A stretch of DNA of 64,000 bases from Candidatus Aminicenans sakinawicola JGI OTU-1 (GTDB lineage Bacteria; Acidobacteriota; Aminicenantia; Aminicenantales; Aminicenantaceae). Positions 44,381 through 53,140 of this stretch are shown in pieces. The position numbers were made by a program, and so were the translations under genes. Within the stretch, counting starts at the first letter, position 1. Each line of letters opens with the position of its first letter. The stretch is taken from the NCBI GenBank assembly GCA_000493965.1, contig AWNV01000005.1, positions 49,641 through 113,640 on the forward strand, read 5' to 3'. The notes beneath the pieces were generated by a model. The model searched no databases. It saw only the letters and a program-made list of their open reading frames with translations, and had not been told where the DNA came from.

Positions 44381-45987
44381 AAAAGGAAATTGCTGATATT
44401 CTCCTTTTCAACGGAACAGTCTGGACAGTAAACTCAGCTCAGCCCTGGGCCGAGGCAGTGGCGATTAGAGGGGAAAAGGTTCTGGAGGTTGGCTCTAGCA
44501 AAGAGTTAAAGAAGATGATTGGGAGTAATACGCAATGTATAGATTTAAAAGGTGCTTTGGTTCTTCCGGGGTTTATCGACAGCCATACACATTTTTTAAA
44601 TGGTGGATTTGCCCTCTCGAGTATTCAATTGAGGGATGTTACAAACCGCAAAGAGTTTATTGCCAGAATAGCGGAAAAAGCAAAAAATCTGGGACAAGGG
44701 GAATGGATTTTAAATGGCGATTGGGATCAACAGAAGTTTGACATTCCGGAACTGCCGAGAAAGGAATGGATTGACAGTATTACTCCTTACAATCCTGTTT
44801 GTTTGAACCGGCTTGATAGTCATATGGTATTTGTGAACAGCCTTGCTTTGAAAAAAGCGGGGATAACAAAATACACTTCTTGTCCTTCAGGAGGAGAACT
44901 ACTCAAAGACCCTGTGAGCGGAGAACTTACAGGTATTTTAAAAGATGCAGCAATTAGCCTCGTTAAGCAGCATATTCCTGAGCCAAACCTTAAAGATAAG
45001 ATAAAAGCCGCTGAAGCAGCTTTACAACATGCTAAGGAGAAGGGGGTAACTTCAGTTCATGATATGGGCTGCACTGCGAATTTTGAAGTATATCAGAAGC
45101 TTTTAAAGGAAAATAAGCTCACAGCCAGGATTTATGTTTATATGCCGATATCTGAGATGGAAATGTATTCCAGGTTAAAATTAAAGGCACCTTTTGGAAA
45201 TAATTTTTTAAAGATAGGCGGGTTAAAAGGATTTGTCGATGGATCTTTAGGTTCATCTACAGCCTTATTTTTTAAACCTTACATTGATAACGCTGAAAAC
45301 AAAGGCTTACTTGCTTCTGATATGTTTCCAGAAGGAATCATGGAGAAGAGAATTATGGAAGCAGATGAAGCCGGCCTTCAAGTTGCTGTGCATGCTATCG
45401 GAGATGAGGCGAATCATATTATCCTTGATATAATGCAGAAAGTCATGACTGGAAATGTATATAAGGATCGGCGCTGGCGAATTGAGCATGCTCAACATCT
45501 CATTCCTGAAGACATCGAACGTATTGCAGTGATTAAAATTATCGCCTCTGTCCAGCCTTATCATCTTATTGATGATGGGCTGTGGGCAGAAGGAAAGATC
45601 GGCCAGGAAAGAGTCAGATATTCTTATGCTTTCAAATCTCTGAGGGAAAAAGGCGCAGTCCTGGCGTGTGGTTCGGATTGGACAGTGGCTCCTTTGGATC
45701 CGATAACAGGGATTTATGCTGCGGTAACGAGGCAGACTCTGGATGGGAAAAACCCAAGGGGCTGGATTCCGGAGCAAAAAATATCGTTAGAGGAGGCTAT
45801 TAAAGGTTACACTCTTAGCGGTGCTTATGCAGAGTTTTCCGAGAATATTAAGGGTTCTTTGGAAAGAGGGAAACTTGCTGATCTTGTGGTACTCAGCCAG
45901 AATCTTTTTAAAATCCCGCCCGAAGAGATTATGGAAACAGAAGTGAAAATGACTGTATTCAATGGAGAAATTATTTATAAAAAGTAG
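44377..45987 (+). CDS. Amidohydrolase family protein (YtcJ-like)
   Basis: 536 residues. Composite-domain amidohydrolase: ADILLFNGTVWTVN, LPGFIDSHTHFLNGG (metal HxH), VHAIGDEAN, RIEHAQHL and CGSDWTVAP, the ordered metal-ligand segments of the YtcJ group. These enzymes hydrolyse C-N bonds in varied cyclic amides or N-acyl compounds. It starts within the stop of the MBL gene and ends nine bases before the exchanger gene, so translation is probably coupled. Confidence 0.88.
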   Translation: MKKEIADILLFNGTVWTVNSAQPWAEAVAIRGEKVLEVGSSKELKKMIGSNTQCIDLKGALVLPGFIDSHTHFLNGGFALSSIQLRDVTNRKEFIARIAEKAKNLGQGEWILNGDWDQQKFDIPELPRKEWIDSITPYNPVCLNRLDSHMVFVNSLALKKAGITKYTSCPSGGELLKDPVSGELTGILKDAAISLVKQHIPEPNLKDKIKAAEAALQHAKEKGVTSVHDMGCTANFEVYQKLLKENKLTARIYVYMPISEMEMYSRLKLKAPFGNNFLKIGGLKGFVDGSLGSSTALFFKPYIDNAENKGLLASDMFPEGIMEKRIMEADEAGLQVAVHAIGDEANHIILDIMQKVMTGNVYKDRRWRIEHAQHLIPEDIERIAVIKIIASVQPYHLIDDGLWAEGKIGQERVRYSYAFKSLREKGAVLACGSDWTVAPLDPITGIYAAVTRQTLDGKNPRGWIPEQKISLEEAIKGYTLSGAYAEFSENIKGSLERGKLADLVVLSQNLFKIPPEEIMETEVKMTVFNGEIIYKK

Positions 45988-45996
45988 CGCACTAAA

Positions 45997-46992
45997 ATGA
46001 TTTATATATATTTTATTTCTATGATTGTTTCTTTTACTGTCTTGTTTAAGTCTGCTAGTTTTTTTGTCGACGGAGCCTCCAGCATAGCTAAAATCTTGAA
46101 CATCCCTAAAATGATTATAGGGATTGTACTCGTTGGCCTAGCAACTACAGCGCCTGAATTTTGTGTTTCCGTATGGGCAGCCTTTTTAGGCCACCCTGAA
46201 ATCGCGTTGGGGAATGCTGTTGGCTCTGTTATTTGCGATGATGGGATAGCTCTTGCTTTCGCCGCAATTCTTGCGCCAACAGCAATTCTTGTAAACTGCC
46301 GGATACTCAAAGCATTCGGGATTTTTCTGCTGTCAATTGATTTTTTAGCTTACTATTTGGCAAGAAATGGAATATTTGGCCGGATTGAGGGCTTTTTACT
46401 TATTATTATACTATGCCTGTATTATATCTTGATTCTTAAAAACCGAAAATATAGATTCGATAAAAACTATCAAAATAATAATGAGAGTTCAGGCGGTAAT
46501 AAAGATAAATCCCCTCATTTAGTAAAGGCCCAGTTAAAACCACCTGTTTTGCTATTTCTCGCTGGACTTTCAGGTGTCATTGTAACAAGCTACATAATTG
46601 TTTGGGCAGCCAAAAACATAGCTCTCTATTTTTCTATTTCCGAAACATTTATTGGCCTTACAATTATCGCTATTGGCACTTCTCTTCCTGAAATTAGCAT
46701 ATGTATTACCGCAGCCCTTAGAAGAGAAGGGGAAATTGCAGTTGGCAACATTCTCGGAGCGGATATTCTAAATATTTTATGGATTATTGGGGTTGCTTCT
46801 ATTGTCAGACCAATAAAGGTTGAATTAAATGTAGTAAACTTTTCATTTCCTTATATGATTTTAATTGTGGTCACCATGCTTTTAAGTATGCGGATAGGTT
46901 GCCGTCTTGGAAAAATGAAAGGATTCATTTTATTAGGGCTTTATATTCTTTATTTGTTCTTGACTATCTGTTTATTCGGTGGTGTTATTTGA
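45997..46992 (+). CDS. Calcium/cation antiporter (CaCA, YrbG-like)
   Basis: 331 residues, about ten membrane helices in two inverted halves. The alpha-repeats are visible as VGLATTAPEFCVSVWAAF..GNAVGSVICDD and AIGTSLPEISICITAAL..GNILGADILN, with the ion-binding Glu in each TxPE/SLPE. The first repeat has GSVICDDGIA in place of the usual GSNIFN. Role: exchange of Ca2+ (or Na+/K+) across the inner membrane. A central hydrophilic loop (about 148-175) separates the halves. Confidence 0.9.
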   Translation: MIYIYFISMIVSFTVLFKSASFFVDGASSIAKILNIPKMIIGIVLVGLATTAPEFCVSVWAAFLGHPEIALGNAVGSVICDDGIALAFAAILAPTAILVNCRILKAFGIFLLSIDFLAYYLARNGIFGRIEGFLLIIILCLYYILILKNRKYRFDKNYQNNNESSGGNKDKSPHLVKAQLKPPVLLFLAGLSGVIVTSYIIVWAAKNIALYFSISETFIGLTIIAIGTSLPEISICITAALRREGEIAVGNILGADILNILWIIGVASIVRPIKVELNVVNFSFPYMILIVVTMLLSMRIGCRLGKMKGFILLGLYILYLFLTICLFGGVI

Positions 46993-47087
46993 TTTTATTT
47001 CTTTTATCACGGCAGTGAATTTGAAATGTTTTTAATGTTAATGATTTATAATATTAAATACCAAGACCGTATGTACTGGAGATTACA

Positions 47088-47769
47088 ATGATGCGTCAAT
47101 CAAATCTGTTTCCTGTTGAAAAAGGGCACATTGGGACGGATGAATCTGGAAAAGGAGATTATTTTGGACCACTCTCAGTGGCGGGGGTTCTTCTCCCTGA
47201 CAAGCAGCGGAAGGTTCTCAAAGAGCTTGGGGTAAAAGACAGCAAGAGATTATCTGACAATCGTATCAGGGAACTGGCTGATTACATCAGAAAGGGATAT
47301 AAACATTCATTAGTTGTGATTGGACCTGAAAAATATAATGAATTGTATCAAAAACTAAGAAACCTCAACAAGATGCTTGCCTGGGCACATTCGCGTGTGA
47401 TTGAAAACATTCTTGAAGAGGCTCCGTGTTCCCTTGCAATAACAGACCAGTTTGGGGATAAATTGTTTGTCCTTAACGCACTTATGAAAAAAGGACAGAA
47501 TATTGAACTCATTCAAAAGCCCAAGGCAGAGGAAGATATGGCAGTTGCCGCAGCCTCAATACTTGCAAGGGCTGAATTTTTAAGGCGGCTCTATTTTCTT
47601 TCTCAAGATATAGGAATGGAACTGCCAAAAGGTTCCTCTCCTATGGTGGAGGAAGTGGGGGGGGAAGCTTGTTATACAGCATGGAAGACAGATTCTGGAT
47701 AGAGTGGCAAAAAAACATTTTAAACTGACACAGCGTATTCTGGAAGCGGTTGGAGAGAGGCTTAAATGA
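47088..47769 (+). pseudogene. rnhC: Ribonuclease HIII-like gene with one-base frameshift in a G8 run
   Basis: The frame from ATG 47088 (ribosome site TGGAG) shows GTDESGKGDYFGPL, VKDSKRLSD, ITDQFGDK and KPKAEEDMAVAAASILARAEFL, the RNase HIII catalytic pattern. At GTGGGGGGGG (about 47657-47664) the reading frame shifts. The expected ending, KLVIQHG..ILDRVAKKHFKLTQRILEAVGERLK, is present one base out of frame and stops at 47767-47769. That stop overlaps the next start as ATGA. With seven G's the product is about 226 residues. Without the shift it ends at 47702 (204 residues) with a foreign tail. It lacks the N-terminal TBP-like domain of Bacillus RNase HIII. Role: removal of RNA in DNA hybrids. 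Confidence 0.85.
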
Positions 47770-48965
47770 GGGACGAGACCATACGCCTATATTTTGAAGA
47801 CCAATACCGGGTGGAATTTGAGGCAAAAGTTCTGGATAGGCTCATCTATGAAGGAAAGCCAGCTTTAATTCTTGATCAAACCTGTTTTTATCCGGAATCA
47901 GGAGGCCAGCCTTTCGATAAAGGAACCATAAACGGAATCCAGGTCATAAATGTAATCGGAGAGAAAGGGAAAATTCTTCATGTTATTGAAGAGAATGTGG
48001 AATCAGAAAATATCAGGGGGAAAGTTGATTGGGATAGACGTTTTGATCATATGCAGCAGCATGCAGGGCAGCATATTCTTTCACAGAGTTTTTATAAGCT
48101 GTACAGAGCAAAAACACTTTCTTTCCATTTGGGGCAGGATTTTTCCACTCTTGAAATGGATTTGAGGAATACTACAGATGGAGATGTGGAGAAAGTTGAA
48201 AAATTGGCAAACGAGATCGTTTTTAAAGATGGGGAAATTAAATCATTTTTCATTCCAGAAGAGAAGATAATGGACGTTCCGTTAAGAAAACCCCCCAAAA
48301 AAAAGGGGCTCATTCGGGTTGTTAATATATCAGATTTTGATTATTCAGCCTGTGGGGGGACTCATCCGGGTAGAACCGGGGAGATAGGCTTGATTAAAAT
48401 CTTGAAGTGGGAAAGGCTCAGAAACAACATAAGATTTGAGTTTGTCTGTGGAGAGAGAGCACTACATGATTATAAAATTAAGAATAGTGTAATTCGTCAA
48501 ATATCTGTCCGGTTAAGTGTTAGTGCCTGCGAAGTAGTCCCATCGTTAGAAAGGCTTTTTGCGGATTTAAAAGATCAAAAGAGAAAAAATAAAAAGATTC
48601 AGGAGAGAATTTCTCAATTGGAAGCACTGGAAATTGTCAAAAATGCAAAGGAAAGGATAATCAAAAATATATTCACGGAAAGGACGCTTGAAGAAGTAAG
48701 ACTTTTGGCTTTAAGCATCATAAAAAAAGGCGACTATGTTATTATCTATGGGTTGAGATTAAAAAACAGTGCCCATGTGGTGATGGCATCTTCCGAGGCT
48801 CTTGGTGTTGATATGAGGGAACTAATTCCTGTTGTTTCTCCTTTGATAAAAGGAAAGGGAGGAGGGCAGTCCTCTATTGTTCAGATTGCAGGAAAAGAAG
48901 TGAAAAATCTTGAATCGGCACTAGATAAAGCAGAGAAACATATCAAAACACTCTTAACTTCATAA
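47766..48965 (+). CDS. Alanyl-tRNA editing protein (AlaX, long form with DHHA1)
   Basis: 399 residues. The editing domain has HAGQH (His99, His103) and CGGTH (Cys196, His200), the zinc set that deacylates Ser- or Gly-tRNA-Ala. FYPESGGQPFDKG at the start resembles the AlaRS C-terminal region. After a coiled coil (about 255-300) the DHHA1 domain ends with GKGGGQSSIVQIAGK. This is an AlaX-L type trans-editing enzyme. It overlaps the end of the out-of-frame rnhC by four bases, which supports the corrected rnhC ending. Confidence 0.9.
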   Translation: MRDETIRLYFEDQYRVEFEAKVLDRLIYEGKPALILDQTCFYPESGGQPFDKGTINGIQVINVIGEKGKILHVIEENVESENIRGKVDWDRRFDHMQQHAGQHILSQSFYKLYRAKTLSFHLGQDFSTLEMDLRNTTDGDVEKVEKLANEIVFKDGEIKSFFIPEEKIMDVPLRKPPKKKGLIRVVNISDFDYSACGGTHPGRTGEIGLIKILKWERLRNNIRFEFVCGERALHDYKIKNSVIRQISVRLSVSACEVVPSLERLFADLKDQKRKNKKIQERISQLEALEIVKNAKERIIKNIFTERTLEEVRLLALSIIKKGDYVIIYGLRLKNSAHVVMASSEALGVDMRELIPVVSPLIKGKGGGQSSIVQIAGKEVKNLESALDKAEKHIKTLLTS

Positions 48966-49013
48966 TTCCATCAGTTTCTCCATACTGTGAAACTGAAAAT
49001 GCCTTTGGCCCTA

Positions 49014-50261
49014 TCATTCATATCTTAGGCAAACAATAGGGTCTGTTTTGGCGGCTTTTTGGGCGGGAAAGATACCGAAGAATAAACCAACAGAAACAGA
49101 TACAAAAAAGCCAAGAAATACTGACCATGGTGTTACTGATGCCGGCAGTGGAGTTACAGCCTTGACGAGAAAAGCGATACAGAAGCCAAGGATTATGCCA
49201 ATAACACCGCCTGTTCCGGTTAGAAAGATTGCTTCGATTAGAAACTGCCTGAGGATATCTGTGGGGCGGGCTCCGATAGCTTTGCGTATCCCAATCTCCC
49301 TTGTTCTTTCTTTAACTGAGACAAGCATTATGTTCATGACCCCTATTCCACCTACAAGCAGGCTGATGGAAGAAATAACAATCATAACAAGGTAGGCAGC
49401 TCCAGTAATCTGGTTATAGAGGTCAATTATAGTGTCCTGTGTGTAAATAGCGAAGTCATTTGGTTTTCCGAATCCGACTTTTCTCCGTTTCCGGAGTACA
49501 TTAATAACCTGTTCAATAGTTTCCTGGATGTAGCCGTGCTTCTTGGGTGTAAGTGTAATCTCGATATTTTCAAGATCATACGGGAAATATTTCATAAGGG
49601 TTGTAATGGGAATACCCACAAGATTGTCCTGACTCTGCCCGAACATTGACCCCCTTTTCTCAAGCACTCCAACAACTAAGAATTTTTCCGGACCTATTCT
49701 AATTTCTTTTCCAATGGCTTGAGTATGTGGGAATAGAGTCTCTTCCAGTTCAGCCCCGAGAACACAGACTCTAGTGCGGTGGGTAATATCGGATTCTGTT
49801 AAGAATCTACCTTCTCTGGGAAGATAAACAGAGAGGACCAGGGGCCATCCGTCGTTCATGCCTATAATTATGGCATCCTGGACTTTAGTATTCTGGTATT
49901 TAATGGTAATCTCTTCAAATATATCTACGGAAATGTCCACAGCTACGGCTTTAACCAGAGGGCATTCTTTTTCAATAGCCATCGCATCTTCAAAAGTGAG
50001 GTCTTTTCGCTGTCTTTCTTCTTCGGAAAGGTTCCCTGTATAAATTCCAGGTTCGTATTTGACCACACCGATAATGTCTGAACCAACAGATTCAAGTTGG
50101 CTGAGAAAAGAACGGTTTAGTCCCTGGATAATAGAAACCATCCCAATAACAGTCATAACACCGATAACAATTCCCAGCAGCGTAAGGAAAGACCGGAGTT
50201 TATGGGATTTAATAGAATCAATAGCCATCCGGAATATTTCTTTGATGATTCCTAGTCTCAT
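49014..50261 (-). CDS. MacB-like ABC transporter permease
   Basis: 415 residues. An N-terminal helix (about 18-48, KLRSFLTLLGIVIGVMTVIGMVSII) is followed by a periplasmic MacB_PCD domain and three C-terminal helices, with the cytoplasmic motif KERTREIGIRKAIGARPTDIL. It is the second gene of a pair, two bases after the other permease. MacB systems export macrolides, peptides or toxins and need an ATPase, which is not encoded here. Confidence 0.88.
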   Translation of the reverse strand: MRLGIIKEIFRMAIDSIKSHKLRSFLTLLGIVIGVMTVIGMVSIIQGLNRSFLSQLESVGSDIIGVVKYEPGIYTGNLSEEERQRKDLTFEDAMAIEKECPLVKAVAVDISVDIFEEITIKYQNTKVQDAIIIGMNDGWPLVLSVYLPREGRFLTESDITHRTRVCVLGAELEETLFPHTQAIGKEIRIGPEKFLVVGVLEKRGSMFGQSQDNLVGIPITTLMKYFPYDLENIEITLTPKKHGYIQETIEQVINVLRKRRKVGFGKPNDFAIYTQDTIIDLYNQITGAAYLVMIVISSISLLVGGIGVMNIMLVSVKERTREIGIRKAIGARPTDILRQFLIEAIFLTGTGGVIGIILGFCIAFLVKAVTPLPASVTPWSVFLGFFVSVSVGLFFGIFPAQKAAKTDPIVCLRYE

Positions 50262-50263
50262 TG

Positions 50264-51490
50264 TTATGCTCTGAGGGCCTCAACAGGATCCAGTTTGGCG
50301 GCTTTGTTTGCCGGATAAATGCCGAAAAATATGCCAATCGAACCTGACACCAAAATTGCAACAACGACAGAAACAGGATCCAGAGTTGAGGGCATTGAAG
50401 ATAAAGCGGTAACAATTTTTGCCAGAATAAACCCTAGAAAGATGCCAATTATGCCGCCTGAAGCAGAAAGAATGACTGCTTCGATTAAAAATTGCAATAA
50501 TATGTCCTTCCTCCGGGCTCCTACTGCCATGCGGATGCCTATTTCTTTAGTCCTTTCTGTGACTGCAACAAGCATGATGTTCATGACAACAATTCCTCCT
50601 ACTAAAAGAGCAAGAGATGAGATTGCGATCACAGCAAAATAAATTCCTGTCGTTGCTGTTTTGTAAAATTGAATAAATGTATCAGAAGTCTGAAAAGCAA
50701 AGTCATCAGGCTTATTGAAAGGGAGATGGCGCTTAGAACGGAGGATTGTCCTTACTTCCTCCTGAGCAATTTTCATCTGGTCCTGGGAGGAAGTGTGAAT
50801 ATTGATATTTATGCTTCTTCTTGAGCCGAATATTTTATGGAATGTCGTAATGGGAATCCGCACGTAGTTGTCTTGAGTCATGCCTAGAATTTTCCCTTTT
50901 TTCTTTCCCACTCCAACAACTAGGAAGTTATGATTGCCGATCTTGATCCATTTTCCTAAAGGGTCTAAAAAAGGAAACAGCTTATCCTTAATATCTGTAC
51001 CAATTGTACATATTCTACGAGATCGGTCTTCATCTTCCTTCTGAATATGACGTCCTCTTTCGAGTTCCATGACAGACCCTATCATATGGTCAAGATATGT
51101 TAAGCCGTTAATGGACACATTATTTAAAGACTGATTTCTGAATTTTACTGTTCTGCTGGTTCCAACAGAAGCTCCTATTAAATCGCATGATTTGCAGTAC
51201 CTGAGAAGGAGTTTCCTGTCTTCAGGGGTGATATCTTTCCGTTTCATCTGTTCCCGGAATTCTGCCAGGCTTCTTACGAAGGAAAACTTGGTGACAGAAA
51301 AGTCGTTTGCTCCATAAAAAGACATTTTCGTGTAGACATAATTGTTGAGGCCCTGGATTATTGAAACGACAGCTATTATTGCAAGGACACCTATGATGAT
51401 ACCTAATAAAGTAAGGAATGTTCGTAGTTTATTTTCCCAGAAAGAGCTCATGGCCATCCAAAAAGATTCGCCAACATGGATTCTTGCCAT
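50264..51490 (-). CDS. MacB-like ABC transporter permease
   Basis: 408 residues with the same plan as its downstream partner: a helix at about 22-48, a periplasmic domain with QNQSLNNVSINGL-type sequence, and the motif TERTKEIGIRMAVGARRKDIL before the last helices. The pair probably forms a heterodimeric permease. TATAAT lies upstream on the minus strand near 51513-51518, giving a leader of about 20 bases. Confidence 0.87.
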   Translation of the reverse strand: MARIHVGESFWMAMSSFWENKLRTFLTLLGIIIGVLAIIAVVSIIQGLNNYVYTKMSFYGANDFSVTKFSFVRSLAEFREQMKRKDITPEDRKLLLRYCKSCDLIGASVGTSRTVKFRNQSLNNVSINGLTYLDHMIGSVMELERGRHIQKEDEDRSRRICTIGTDIKDKLFPFLDPLGKWIKIGNHNFLVVGVGKKKGKILGMTQDNYVRIPITTFHKIFGSRRSININIHTSSQDQMKIAQEEVRTILRSKRHLPFNKPDDFAFQTSDTFIQFYKTATTGIYFAVIAISSLALLVGGIVVMNIMLVAVTERTKEIGIRMAVGARRKDILLQFLIEAVILSASGGIIGIFLGFILAKIVTALSSMPSTLDPVSVVVAILVSGSIGIFFGIYPANKAAKLDPVEALRA

Positions 51491-51560
51491 TTTTTTACCT
51501 ATGAGTTTACATTATATATGATACGTAAAAAATAAGGAAAGGTTTTTACTCTCTGCTCAC

Positions 51561-51612
51561 CCAAAAGGTGAAAATTGCTGATAATAGATTTGGATAAGAT
51601 GAATAATCTAGG
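51561..51612 (+). repeat. Right-end fragment of the dispersed element with terminal box
   Basis: AAGGTGAAAATTGCTGATAAT matches the start of module 2 in copy A, and TGAATAATCTAGG (51600-51612) is the terminal box. The hairpin module and most of module 2 are absent. It lies just before the beta-barrel protein gene. Confidence 0.7.
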
Positions 51613-51667
51613 TCAATATGTTAAACTGAAGCAGCTGCCAGTTGTAATGAGAATTAGGGAGAAAAAA

Positions 51668-52231
51668 ATGAAAAGAAAATGGATGTCAATTTTGCTTTTT
51701 GGGTTTTTTATGATGTTTGCATCAGATATTTACGGACATGGTGGCTTTTATTTAGGTGTGCAGGCTGGGTATTCTGCTCAGAAACCGAGCCTTAATAGTG
51801 TTGAATTTAATACTAATACTACTTTTCTTTATGGAGCTCGGGCAGGTATTAAATTTATGATGATAGCTCTTGAAGTTAATTACTTCCAGGCTGCACATAA
51901 TCTTGAACTCAAAGAATTTGGGACGTTTGACTGGGGAGAGAGACAGATCGATTACAGTTTCATTGGCTTGAATCTGAAATATTTTTTTCCTATTCTTGTT
52001 TTTCACCCCTATATTACTGTGGGTTATGGATATTACACGGTTGACATTCATAATATAGATAAAGATAAGGATAAAGGATTCAATTTTGGATTGGGCATGG
52101 AATTACACTTGGGGAATAAATTTTCTCTTCTTGCTGAGGGTAAGTACAATCAAGTTAAAGTGAATATTGATGAAAGAGATCTAAAATTAGGAGATTTTAC
52201 GATTGCAGGGGGATTTAACATCTATTTTTAA
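51668..52231 (+). CDS. Small outer-membrane beta-barrel protein
   Basis: 187 residues from ATG 51668, with AGGGAG upstream. Signal peptide 1-22. The mature part has the alternating hydrophobic pattern of an 8-stranded OmpA/OmpX-like barrel, opening FYLGVQAGYSAQ and ending in FTIAGGFNIYF, where the C-terminal Phe fits recognition by BamA. Function unknown. Confidence 0.75.
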   Translation: MKRKWMSILLFGFFMMFASDIYGHGGFYLGVQAGYSAQKPSLNSVEFNTNTTFLYGARAGIKFMMIALEVNYFQAAHNLELKEFGTFDWGERQIDYSFIGLNLKYFFPILVFHPYITVGYGYYTVDIHNIDKDKDKGFNFGLGMELHLGNKFSLLAEGKYNQVKVNIDERDLKLGDFTIAGGFNIYF

Positions 52232-52256
52232 TTTTTTTATGGTTTAGGCGGTTTTG

Positions 52257-52269
52257 TGAATAATGCAGG
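52257..52269 (+). repeat. TGAATAATGCAGG box containing the rluB start codon
   Basis: The box has a G in place of the usual C/T, which creates the ATG (52263-52265) used as the start of the pseudouridine synthase gene. Confidence 0.55.
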
Positions 52270-52985
52270 TTAGATTAAATAAATTTCTCTCTCATTGCGG
52301 GATTGCCTCAAGAAGGGAGGCAGATAAAATGATTGCTGCAGGAAAAGTCAAAGTCAATGGCGAAGCTATCCAGATATTAGGCTACAAGATAGACACGGAA
52401 GAAGACAAAGTAGAGGTTAATGGAAAAATAGTCAAGGAGGATAAGGGTTTTAAATATTTGCTTCTGAATAAGCCGTCCGGTTATCTTGTCACTATGAAGG
52501 ATCCCTTCCAAAGGCCTACAATCATGGACCTGCTTCCATCTCTTGGAAGAAGAGTCTTTCCTGTGGGCCGATTGGATTTTGAAACAGAAGGGCTTCTGCT
52601 TTTAACAAACGATGGAGAAATGGCTTATCGTTTAATGCACCCAAAATATGAGATAAAAAAAGTATATATGGTGAAAGTGAAAGGCAAGCCTGACCATTCC
52701 GGCCTTTTGAGATTAGAAAAAGGGATTTATCTTGACAGGAAAAGGACGGCTCCAGTAAAAATCACTCAAATCGCAGCTGATTCGAAAAACTCTCAATTCA
52801 GAATCGAGATCCATGAGGGCAGAAAGAGGGAAGTCAGAAGGCTTTTTGAGACTATCGACCACAGGGTCTTGAAACTCCGGAGGATAAAGTTTGCAGGTTT
52901 GTCTATAGATAAACTGAAGAAAGGGCATTGGCGCTATCTGAATTCTGTAGAAGTTTCAAGGCTCAAAATAAAAGTGGGCTTGTAA
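52263..52985 (+). CDS. rluB: Pseudouridine synthase RluB/RsuA family
   Basis: 240 residues. S4 RNA-binding domain at 3-60 (RLNKFLSHCGIASRREADKMI), then the synthase domain with catalytic Asp in GRLDFETEGLLLLTNDG and the later EGRKREVRRLF. It modifies uridine in 23S or 16S rRNA. No convincing Shine-Dalgarno is present. The ATG lies within a dispersed box, so the start may have been supplied by that repeat. Confidence 0.9.
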   Translation: MQVRLNKFLSHCGIASRREADKMIAAGKVKVNGEAIQILGYKIDTEEDKVEVNGKIVKEDKGFKYLLLNKPSGYLVTMKDPFQRPTIMDLLPSLGRRVFPVGRLDFETEGLLLLTNDGEMAYRLMHPKYEIKKVYMVKVKGKPDHSGLLRLEKGIYLDRKRTAPVKITQIAADSKNSQFRIEIHEGRKREVRRLFETIDHRVLKLRRIKFAGLSIDKLKKGHWRYLNSVEVSRLKIKVGL

Positions 52986-53004
52986 ATTTAATCACCCAGC
53001 CTAG

Positions 53005-53140
53005 CCTGAATTATTCATAAAGAATGCCGATATCTTTATTTAACATTGATGATATCTGCTTATCAGCATGATTTTTCGCAAGCTTAAGATATTTGCTTTC
53101 TTTGTTAAATTAAATTTTATTCTTATTATCGGCATTCTTT
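53005..53140 (-). repeat. Cassette of the dispersed element fused to the end of bamA
   Basis: Module 2 with perfect 14-base inverted ends, AAAGAATGCCGATA (53019-53032) and TATCGGCATTCTTT (53127-53140), followed by the terminal box CCTGAATTATTCA at 53005-53017. The 95 bases 53046-53140 are identical, as reverse complement, to 63906-64000 in copy B. The hairpin module is absent here. The cassette supplies the last 31 codons and the stop of the bamA frame. Confidence 0.88.

Noticed and set aside
53040..53140. 31-residue C-terminal tail of the bamA frame as a real protein end
   Set aside because: The same bases occur in copy B outside any gene, so the tail is read-through into a repeat and not BamA sequence.
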